Shown here: piece after piece, positions 42,994 to 52,890 of the stretch | Numbering within the stretch: position 1 is the first letter of the stretch | Layout of the letters: every line of letters starts with the position of its first letter | Source: Ipomoea triloba | Taxonomy: Eukaryota; Streptophyta; Magnoliopsida; Solanales; Convolvulaceae | Reading direction: 5' to 3' | Assembly: GCF_003576645.1 (NCBI RefSeq) | Contig: NC_044920.1 | Coordinates: 26,482,185 to 26,546,184 of the forward strand | Length of the DNA: 64,000 nt | The notes under the pieces: generated by a model | Seen by the model: the letters and a program-made list of their open reading frames with translations, nothing else | Told to the model about the DNA's origin: nothing | The model's database searches: none | Program-made: the position numbers and the translations under genes

Positions 42994-45102
42994 TTAACCA
43001 GAGAAAATGATGTGAAAGTGGGACAAGGGTAAGGGTTAGGAACTAAAATTTCACTAATCCAACATGTACAAAACTATCATCTTGCGTTTTTACGTCTAGT
43101 TTTACTAAACAAGTTATGACAAACAGATTCTATTAGTCTTTGAAAAAAAATATCCATAGAATTAAAGCAAGTATGATATATTCTCACATTAAATTTTTTA
43201 TATTAAAAAAAATTATATTATTGATTGTAGCATTTGAGGTCAACTACATATATGGAGTATTTCAAAGTGTCAATCCACGAGGAATGTGATGCAAACACTA
43301 GCTAAACGCATACAATTAATTCTTCCAAAACTATTTTAATTGTAACATAATGAAAGAAATATAAATCTATACTAAATAACTCTAATATTGAAAAGAGATA
43401 TAAAAGATGTAACAAAGATAAAGACTATGGACCCATGTGTCCAAGTCTCCTTGAGGAAATTTGTATTGTATACACAAAATTCCATTTTTAAATTGTTGCA
43501 CCAAATTTCTGATTACGAAACATTTTCTTTAACGATTTGACTTAGTCAAGATTTTCAAATCCAATAAAAATTGACAAATCAGTGTTAACCAAACAAGCCT
43601 ATCTCATTGCACTTGTCTCTAGTGTCCACTGCTGCCAGAATTGTGGAATTTTGTATGTGCAATACAAATTTCCTCAAGGAGACTTGGGCACCTGGGTCCA
43701 TAGTCTTTATCTTCATTCCGCCTCTCTCTCTCTTATAATTTTTAATCTATGTTCAATATTAGTTGTATTTAGGATAGGTTTAGAAATTTTTCGGAAAGTC
43801 CAAAAGTTTAATTTACTATTTGATTATCAAGAAAAAAATATTCATTTTAGTTAAAAGAAACATGAAATATAAATGTCTTCTATAATTTTTACTCGAAAGA
43901 AATTTACAAAAAATATTAAGTTAATAGAAGAGATGTTTTAAGGCTGCAGAGTGAGATGATAAGAAAAGTGGAGTAGCAGAGCTATGTCATCCAAACGCGT
44001 TGCCATAGACATCAACATCCCAATGACCAAACGTACTCCAAAGCGACTGCTGTGGTCTGGGAGGAATCATCCCAGGATATTATTATTTTAATATTATTAT
44101 TAATATAGAAAGGTCCATAGTATTTATCTTCATTGCATCTTCTTTTATCTCTTTTCAATATTAGTTGTATTTAGGATTAGTTTGGAAATTTCTCTGAAAG
44201 GGATTTTTGAATTTTTTAAACATTTGGCTATCAATTAAAAAGTACTCATTCCGATTAACTATTTTAATTAAACATGTCTTCTAAGATTTTTACTTGGAAA
44301 ACATTTTCTAAATTCTTACAGCACATTCAATTCTCTCTTTTGCTTTGAGTGATTTCAAATGAGCGAATTGACTTATCATATGTTTAGTTATTATTCATAG
44401 AATTGAGTTGCGCTAAACAATAAAAATCTTGGCTGTAGCTCAAAACATTGAAAATATTTTTTTTTCAATTTCTTTACTTTATACTTATTATATTTAGTGA
44501 TGATCGATTCAAATATGAATTGGGTTAGACATGACCAAATAATAAAAATCTTGACTCAACCCAAACCAAACAATAAAATTTTTAATCCAATCTGCCCTAT
44601 ATCCAAAAAAATAAAAATTACAAAAAATATTAAGTTAATAAAAGCTATTTTAAGCTAACTAAGGTCGTAAAGTGAGATGATAAGAAAAGTCGAGTCGTGG
44701 ACTTGAGTCATCCAAACGTGTTGCCTTAGACACCAACATTTGAACGACCAAAGCGACTGCTGTGGTACAGGAGGCATTATCAGTGGACTTGCCTCTACTA
44801 TAAGTCATCCAGTGCATCAGATAATGAATAGATTGATCTTTAAATGTGCCTAGACACACACAAAAGGATCATTTTGCAGCAATTCCATTATTTCTAATAA
44901 AATAAGTTTATTAAATTTTCTAGTTACATTTATTTTAAAAATTGTACAGAGTATCATCAAATTAAAATTGGGCGACTAATATAGTGAAACAGTGACAATG
45001 CATGCCACATCGTGCAATATGATCAACATAAGACGTGCATTGAACACAATGCCACATAGTATATAAAGATAGCATCTAATTACACAAATAATACCCGGCC
45101 TT
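42994..45102. other. Intergenic region with inverted repeat and duplicated promoter-like blocks
   Basis: No gene is present. It holds the foldback at 43371-43772, and two related blocks at about 43945-44065 and 44665-44790 that share GATGATAAGAAAAGT, TCATCCAAACG(C/T)GTTGCC and CAAAGCGACTGCTGTGG. Both resemble upstream sequence of type A genes, which suggests that other type A genes were lost here. Confidence 0.5.
43371..43772. repeat. Large inverted repeat (foldback/MITE-like)
   Basis: The left arm is about 43371-43492 and the right arm about 43645-43772, with a spacer of about 150 bp. The arms share, as reverse complements, GACTATGGACCCA, CCAAGTCTCCTTGAGG and AAATTTGTATTG and continue through CTAATATTGAA. 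A third single arm lies at about 44110-44190, and a shorter relative (GAGGAAACTTGTATTGTAC) at about 50172-50192. Confidence 0.7.
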
Positions 45103-45512
45103 TTAATCCACAATTATATCAATGTTGTGGGCATTAACAGAGTTGGCCAAAAATTGTATGGATTCAGATGATTCTGGCGTGGAACTCTGTTCACTATCTA
45201 CTTTCATAACGGGTTCCCAAAGGAAAGTGTCCGTTGGCATTTGCAACAGCTCAACGTCTCCTTCAAGCATTTCAACCACCCTACTCATTGAAGGCCGTGG
45301 AATTGGGCTTGTTTGGATGCACCAAAGCCCAACTATGGTCATCTTCTTTGTAATTCTCTTCTCTTCCTCATCTTCTTCTCCCATCTCAATTTCCTTGCCC
45401 TTGTTGATGTCATTGTAAATCCAAGACGGGAAATATTGACTCGACTCGTCTTGCTTACTAATCGGTGCTCTCTTTAGGCCTAGCATTTCCATCAATAGCA
45501 TTCCAAAGCTAT
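45103..45512 (-). pseudogene. LRK10-like receptor kinase B5, C-terminal part (split by LINE-2)
   Basis: This runs from [11 protein letters not shown] to the end IIVD: the C-lobe of a type B kinase with [22 protein letters not shown] and [24 protein letters not shown] split over two blocks. It is cut at 45512 by the LINE, directly after the target site AGCATTCCAAAGCTAT (45497-45512). The rest of the exon continues at 47730. Confidence 0.88.
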
Positions 45513-47667
45513 TGACAGAGTATCTTGGCCTTTCTTGAAGGCAGTACTCCACAAGTTTGGCTTCTCAATCAAATTTATTAACCTTATCATGAATAATCTT
45601 GCAGCGACTAGACTTTCTGTCTTGATCAATGGAGTCAGCAGCGGTTTCTTCCAACCAACTAGAGGTGTTAAGCAAGGCGACCCCCTATCACCTCTTTTGT
45701 TCATCCTTGTTTCGGAGGCATTATCACGCTCCCTCATTCTTAAAATGGGCACAGGTATGATTTCGCCTTACTCGACAAGAGTTCAATGCCAAACCATTTC
45801 ACATTTAGCCTTTGCAGATGACATCATAATATTTATAAATGGATCATCAAACTCCCTCAAGGCCTTGACGGAATCATTAAGACAATATCAAGCAGGTTCA
45901 GGGCAACTGATCAATTATAATAAAAGTTTCTTTGTCACTTCCAAACATTGCTCAGCGCAGAGAACGGCCACAATGTCACGAATCTTAGGCATGCAACGTT
46001 CAATTATGCCTTTTCGCTATCTGGGAGTGAACTTATTCCACGGTAGAAATAGGCTCATATATTATCAAAGTCTGCTGGAAAAAGTGGATGGAAAACTTCA
46101 AAGTTGGACCAGAAGATTACTTTCCCCGGGTGGGCGTCTCACACTTATCAAGCACGTGCTATCAATGATTCCCATCTACACAATGGCTACTATAGCGCTG
46201 CCGCGCCAAATTGTGAAGACTCTTGAATCTAAGTTTGCCAACTTTCTCTGGGGCACTAGTGAGGGAAGACCGAAACGTCACTGGGCATCCTGGAAAAAAT
46301 TATGCTTACCTCAGAAAGAAGGGGGTTTGGGTGTTCGCTGCTTCTCATCATTGCAACATACCTTCACTGCTAAACTCTACTTCAACTTCATGCAAGGGAG
46401 ATCACTATGGAGCACCTTCATGCAAACTCGATATTCAGAGGATACTCCCAAGATTTCTGACTCTATAACTTGGCGGCGCATGCAGGAGATGGCAGAATTT
46501 GTTGAAGAAAATACATTTAAAACACCCGATGCTCTTATTTGGAAGCCTTCAACATATGGAAATTTTTCCTTCTCTTCGGCTTATGACTCTCTTCGACCAA
46601 AAGCAGGATTAACACTATCTTCAGAGTGTATCTGGGGAGGGGGAATTCCCACCAAAATTTCGGTTTTCATGTGGAAACTCTTGAGAAGACTTCTTCCATT
46701 CCCAGATGTGGTAGAACGCTTTGGTTTTTGTCTCCCATCAATCTGCCCTTTTTGTCTTGGAGCAAGTGCAAGCTTAGACCATTGTTTACTTCTCTGCAAC
46801 CGTGTTCAAAATGTTTGGAACTACTTCAGTGGTGTTTTCGGACTCCCCTTACTCAACACTTCCTCTGTTAGATCAAAATGTCACGCATGGTGGTTATCAT
46901 CATCCCCAAACTCGGCAGTTGGCTACATTACGCGCCTCATGCCTAGTCTGGTGCTATGGTTTTTATGGGTTGCTTACAATGAATCCATCTTTGAAGGATC
47001 AGCCTTCTCTGCCACAAGAACCATTAAAAGAATCAAACGAGAATCTCTATTAATTTCCCTCTCTCGGTCAGTTCGTAAGCAACACTCGTCGGATTCCTTT
47101 TTACTATCTGAAGGTTTCATTGCAAATTTTGTTGAATCTCCTCGAAGAGCAATCACTTGGGTTCAATGGCTCGCGCCGCCTCCTGGCTGTTTAAAACTCA
47201 ACACAGATGCATTCTACTCTGCCAATGGCGCCGCGGGAGGGGCCTGCCTTAGAAACGCAAATGGAAGTCTCATTATTGCACTTCGTTTCCCCTTGGTGGC
47301 TTCTTCTGCTCTGGAGGCAGAAGCATTGGCCTTGCGCTTTGCCCTCCAATGGTGTGAGCTTACAGCCACAATTCCATTCATAATTGAAGTGGATTCTCTC
47401 TCTCTTGCTCTCACTGCATCCTCCCAAACAGTAAAGATTCCTTGGAAAATAATGGAAGTAGTTCAGTACATCCGTTCTTGCCTTTCTTTGTGGGGTTCAA
47501 CCCTGACACATATCTATAGGGAGGCCAACCAGGTGGCTGACGCACTTGCTTCAGAAGGACTTAACAGTAGCTCGCCCGCTCTTTTTCACTCTTGTACTTC
47601 TTTACCTATAAAGGTCAAACTGGCTCTTTTGTATGATCAGCGGGGATTTTCATCCCCTAGGTTTTAA
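45513..47667 (+). pseudogene. LINE-2 ORF2 fragment: RT C-terminus, zf-RVT, RNase H
   Basis: About 718 codons remain. RT motifs GVKQGDPLSPLLF and HLAFADDIIIF are present, then a zf-RVT domain (CPFCLGASASLDHCLLLC), and a C-terminal RVT_3-type RNase H (KLNTDAFYSANGAAGGACLR, EAEALALRFALQWC, HIYREANQVADALA). The endonuclease, ORF1 and the first half of RT are missing. The frame is otherwise open, which indicates a recent insertion. Confidence 0.92.
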
Positions 47668-47682
47668 TTATCAATAAAATTT

Positions 47683-47713
<31 letters not shown>
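45513..47713 (+). mobile_element. LINE-2: 5'-truncated non-LTR retrotransposon in kinase B5
   Basis: It is flanked by a 16-bp duplication (AGCATTCCAAAGCTAT, 45497-45512 and 47714-47729), and its 3' end is a poly-A tail of about 24 bases after ATCAATAAAAT. It is inserted antisense to the host gene. It is the same family as LINE-3, starting at the position corresponding to about 54670 of that copy. Confidence 0.95.
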
Positions 47714-47714
<1 letters not shown>

Positions 47715-47729
47715 GCATTCCAAAGCTAT

Positions 47730-49590
47730 ATACATCAGCCTTGTGAGAAATGGCTCCGATGCATCTATTGACCAACTCTGGCGCTACATACCCAATTGTT
47801 CCACGGGCTGCAGTAAGCGTGACGTTGCTTTTGTCAACCGGAAAATGTTTTGCAAGGCCAAAATCAGATATTTTTGGAACGAAATTATGGTCCAAAAGGA
47901 TATTTTGAGGCTTGATGTCAAAATGCAAAATTTGAATGTTACAGCCTCGGTGTAAGTACTCAATCCCACGAGCTACTCCCACTGCAATCTCAAATTTTCT
48001 TTGCCAATTCAACAAACTTGCATTAGCTCCTTGGTTAATATACCTGTCAAGAGATCCATTAGACATAAAATCATACACAAGAGCACACTTAGAATTTTGT
48101 GCACAATATCCGACAAGTCGAACAATGTTAACATGATGAATCCTTCCCATGGAACCAACTTCATTGATGAAATCTTGGCCGTTAGACTTGGACTCGTTTA
48201 TTATCTTCACCGCAACATAGCTGCCGCTTCGAAGTTTACCTTTGTAAACAGAACCATAGCCCCCTTCACCCAACTTCTCCTTGAAGCCCTTTGTCATATT
48301 CTTAATGTGTCTGTAAGAGTATCTTATGGGCAAGAGATTATTATCGGCGCTGAGGAAATTCTCAATTGCATCAAACACCGATAGGTGCCTTGTTCGCAAT
48401 TTGATGATTAGAATCACAATTACACTTGGAATTCCGATTACAATCTTTGGTCCAAAGATTATCACTGCAATCCAACGTGTATAGATTGATGATAGTATGT
48501 CTATAAAGTTATAATATAGGTTTAAATTTATGTAATAGAATTAGATCAGAGGCTAGAAGCTTACACCCCAGATGTTTGGCCACACCTGCAAAATATAATT
48601 TTCATTAACAATTATACAAAAAAGACTGGTGCTAATATATTTAAAGATCGAGATTGAATTCTTACTCCCAAGAAGATTCATGATTTCGTGTAATGTAGCA
48701 GCACCTACAATAATAATAATAATATTGTAATGGGAATCAATTAATTTAAGTTTGAGACCAACTGATTGGGTGTTTTGAATCCTCAATTAGTCAATTTGGA
48801 AAATAAAATTTCATGCGTACGTACCGTTGCATTTAACCTCATGTTTCACGTTGTCAAGGTAACACAAATGTGTAAACAGACAAGACTGATAACAAACAGC
48901 GTTGAACCAGAATAGCTCAAATCCATACATTAAAGCATCATGGATTTCCAAAAGACTACTACTTACATTCTTCTCTTGAATTCGCAAGGAAGTCATAGTT
49001 ATGAGCTCAACCCGACATGAAATTCTTAGATCCGATGCATAAAGGCGGCCTACCTTAGCATAAGAGTATAATTGAGGGGCATTCCTACCACCACTGCTTT
49101 TATTATTCCAACACTCTTTAGTCGTTTCTACAAAAGCAGAAGACTTCATTGGGAACGGACAACTCAAGAAAATGATCGGCACATATGTTGTGGATGCGAT
49201 GTCATATGAAGAATGGTATCCAGAAAAACGGTACTGAGCTAAATCGTATTTGGGGAAGGAGCATATGTTGTTTTCTTGTACATCGGGATCAACCACACGA
49301 ATAGTGTAGTTGCTGTAATTGATGGATTGGACATAGTATTTCCGGGAATTTAAAGTTAACACTGTTCGGTTGTGTTCACAGTTTAACTGGTAATCGAGAT
49401 ATCCACAATTTATTGGATCCCCCTTTAGTAGAAATGGGAAGGTAATATTGTTGATGTTCCCACAAGAAGGGGTGCACTCGTAATTCCTAAACCAATTGGA
49501 TCTGATAACAAGTATGCCTGGGACGCATGAGATGGCAAGTATGCATACGAGGAATAGTGTGACAAGGTATTTTGATCTGAAGGCAAACAT
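47730..49590 (-). pseudogene. LRK10-like receptor kinase B5, N-terminal part
   Basis: Minus-strand exons are 49590-48825, 48704-48666 (39 bp), 48585-48565 (21 bp) and 48464-47730. This is the only type B gene with a 21-bp exon in this position. The signal peptide (LVTLFLVCILAISCVPGIL) precedes a diverged GUB_WAK start (ECTPSCGNINNITFPF, lacking the usual CNPSSCG) and the SQKYYV-like block. The TM segment is about 276-297. Kinase: GEGGYG, K near 362, HFD near 456, DFG near 476, APE near 504. The exon breaks in ADVYSFGML where LINE-2 is inserted. Together with 45103-45512 the exons sum to 1971 nt (656 codons plus stop), so the gene was whole before insertion. Confidence 0.87.
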
Positions 49591-49742
49591 TTTGTTGAGG
49601 GGTGCTTTGGTTTAGCAATGGATCGGATCGGAAGACGAAGGCTTATTTAATTAGCTAGTTTACAATATAAGAATTGAATAGGTTGCTCTTTTAATTCAAT
49701 TATTTTCAGTTGAGTGACATCCATAAGAAAACTCCACCTGTG

Positions 49743-49758
49743 GACACAAATGTGCTAT
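49743..49758. promoter_or_regulatory. Shared upstream motif before B5
   Basis: ACTCCACCTGTGGACA follows CATAAGAAA, about 155 bp before the B5 ATG. It is a variant of the AGTCCAC-N-TGTGGACT palindrome seen before other genes of the cluster. Confidence 0.45.
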
Positions 49759-50809
49759 CTTTTGAGTTATTGAAAAGTCTTCTCAATCGCTACTTGTAAG
49801 TGCGCATTCTCGTGTGAACCATATCTTGTGATTCTAATTGATAAAGAACTACGAGAACGTAAATCAACATAAGTTGCTCATAGCTGACTGTTGCCTCAAA
49901 TTTAGAAGGCTAATAGACAATTTGCACGTAGAATTAAACTTAAAATTGTGTGACTATCCAACCAACCATCTCGAATGAGTGTAAATTTGAATCAAACTAT
50001 ATGTAACTACTATATGTGCGAGTGTGCGACATATCATCACATCTTTTTTGGTGATATTTGACTGAATCAACCCCCCACTTGATTCTATGTTCTTAAGAAA
50101 ATTTATTTTGCACATAAAGACAAAATTCCCAAATGCATGGAAAGGTCAGTAAGCTCACGTCCACGCCTCCCAGAGGAAACTTGTATTGTACACAGACAAA
50201 TTTTCACAATCCTTTGAGCTCCATCTTCATAAGCACGCTTCCTTTGACTAGAATATATGTATAATTTCCATCATCTTAGCTTGCATTGAGTATATCTATT
50301 CATTCAACATATATACCTATCTCACAAGTTTTCTTCTAACAAAAACAATAATCATAATGAGTAATATATACTAATTTAATATTTCACAAAATAAATTAAA
50401 TTAAATTATAATAGGTAAGAGAAAAGGATATGCATTCGTAAAGAGGTAAAATCATCTTACCTCACTTTGAGCAGAAAGATTCTAATTTATAGTTGGCAAA
50501 ATATGACCCGCTCACGGATCTGCATCTATGAAATGGGTTGTGTAGATTTTTCATAATACGTTTTACAATTTTTTTTCATAAATATTATAATATTTTTCTC
50601 ATAAATAACTTTTCAACCCCTAATATTATTTTTTAATTTAAAAATATTACATTTCCATAAAAAAAAGTCAAAATTTTCTTCATAAGTATTACATTTTCTC
50701 TCATAATAAAAAAACAATTAATTAATTCATTCATTCATTTTTTTAAAAACAAAAACAAATATCATGGTAATTACTAGTTGGCGACCACCCTGACGTCTAA
50801 GTTAACTTG

Positions 50810-51018
50810 GGCAAATTATTGTGTGGACCATGAATATAAGGTACATTACTATTATACTAAAATTACATTATTTTTGTACTGAAAGTATATTATTTCATAG
50901 TATATATACAATAATGTACTTTCAATATTTAAATAATGTACTTTGAATATGTTAAAAATTTACTTTTTATTTATGGTCCACACAGCTGTGTGGACCATAG
51001 TCTATGCAATAATGATTG
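50810..51018. mobile_element. Mutator-like MITE (209 bp)
   Basis: It is flanked by a 9-bp duplication, GTTAACTTG (50801-50809 and 51019-51027). The left end reads GGCAAATTATTGTGTGGACC; the right end contains the palindrome GGTCCACACAGCTGTGTGGACC (about 50974-50995) and ends CAATAATGATTG. The left end resembles that of the larger MITE at 62478-63191. Confidence 0.7.
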
Positions 51019-51523
51019 GTTAACTTGACCCTCCTTTCTTTCTTTCTTTTTAATAAATGGAGGCCAAAAATTTATGAGATGAACATGTTTTATTTATTTT
51101 TTTTCTTTTTTTTTTCTCCACATATGCAAAAAATGGAGCCCAAAAACATTAAAAAAAATATTAATTTTTCTATCAATTTCTTTAGTATATAATGTAGTTG
51201 CTACATTTATTAATTTTTCTATCAATCTATTAAAGCACAAAGAGTCAATATCGTCTCCACAAAACTCGAAATCACAACCTCCCAATGGGTCACTTGGCTC
51301 TATTATAAGTCATCCAATGCATTAAGAATAAATAGGTTGTAGTCTCTGAAAACTTGACACACAATGTGTAGATTGATGTTATTAATTGAACCCATTCTTA
51401 ATTGAGTTATGTACTAAACAAGAAAAATGTATTTACAAACTGAAATAGGTTGTTGTAAGTTATTAAAATACGACAGTGAATTGGTGCCCTAAATTCTCTC
51501 CCGCTGTCTGAAGCTTCCCTTCA

Positions 51524-52890
51524 ATGGCGGCACCCCCTTGGGCCGCCACATCCAATCCATCGCGTACATTCGCGGATGTCCTCTCCTCTAGCACTAAAGA
51601 GGCACCAATCCGTCCTCCGGAAAGATACAAAGGCATGCCAGCTGTCACCTTCTCAGATGAAGATATCCAGTATTTTGCTTCCGACTTTAAGTTTGCACTG
51701 ATAGGAAAATTTTTTTCGAAAGGGCGCCCTTCAATGGCAGTTCTCCGTAAATCCTTTGAGCTTATTGGATTTGGTGGAGCCTTCAATCTCGGCCTTATCG
51801 ACCATCGCCATATTCTGATCAATTTTGACAGGGAGGAAGACTTTCAACGCTGCTGGTTAAGAAAATCTTGGTCGATACAAGGTTTCATCATGAAGATCTT
51901 CAAATGGACTCCAAACTTTCGACCTGATATGGAATCCCCAATTGTCCCGGTGTGGATTGCTTTAGAAGGTTTGCCTGCTCATCTCCAAAAAAAAGAGCAA
52001 TCTACTCAATAGCGAACCTAATAGGATCCCCGCTTAAGGTCGACGCCTCGACTCTTGCCCACAACCGCCCCTCAGTCTCCAGAGTCTGCGTTGAGCTCAA
52101 TGTGTCTAACCCCTTTCCAGAGTTCATTTGGATCAACAATGGCTCGTATGGAGGATTCGCTCAACCCGTAGCATATGAATATATCCCTCCTTACTGTAAT
52201 TCTTGCAAAAGATTTGGTCATCTGACTCCAGATTGCAAAGCAGGTCAACCTCCTTCCTTTACTCAGCATCAACGCCAAGAAGCAGACCCTGTTAACCTCA
52301 GCAAACCTCAGCCTCAACCGAAAACCACTGCTCCACCCCGTAAACTCTGGAGACCCGTCACAACTCAACCACAAGAGGAGACACAAAACTCGCAGCAACA
52401 AGAACCTGAAACAGAAAAAGCAAACAATCAAGAACAACTGATTATTCCCGACCAAGCACCTGCACTTGGCCCATTCCTCATTGATGATAATGCTATTAGG
52501 CCGGAAGGATTTACAGAGACACAAACAGAGCTTTGGTCTGATAGAGATGAAGATATCAATGCACAAGCTTTTTCACACCCTTCATTGAAGTCATGGAAAC
52601 AAGCTAACATCCAATCTATCCCCCAGCCAGGCCACCTTTCGGATGGTGATGATATTCATACTACCCAAAAATTCTCCTTGTCTCTGCTTGAATCATGGAA
52701 AGCGGATAGCAGAATCTTTTCTGCTCGAATCAAGGACTCAATGCCGGACCCAACGCCGGACGACTTTATTGCAGTCACTAAGAAAAAGAATCGGCCTAGG
52801 AAGAACTACTCTGCCAACACACCCTCTGTCACCACCCGCCTCTCAGTGGGAAAGATCGCTAGAGTATCTTTCTCCCATCGTTTGAAATGA
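51524..52890 (+). pseudogene. LINE-3 ORF1: DUF4283-type RNA-binding protein with zinc knuckle, frame-broken
   Basis: The first frame (51524-52012) carries the DUF4283-like domain (FKFALIGKFFSKGRPS, HRHILINFDREEDFQRCW). After an A8 run (about 51987-51994) the protein continues in the -1 frame (YSIANLIGSPLKVDASTL) with a knuckle C-x2-C-x4-H-x4-C in CNSCKRFGHLTPDC (about 52197-52238), then a polar tail. The break at the A run may be a one-base loss, a sequencing error, or a -1 slip site. The stop TGA overlaps the ORF2 start as ATGA (52887-52890). ORF1 proteins bind LINE RNA as chaperones. Confidence 0.85.

Larger units (their letters stand above)
49591..51471. other. Intergenic AT-rich DNA upstream of B5
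   Basis: No gene is present. It contains the shared upstream motif at 49743-49758, a short relative of the 43.4-kb inverted repeat near 50172, a MITE at 50810-51018 and several A/T homopolymers. Confidence 0.5.
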
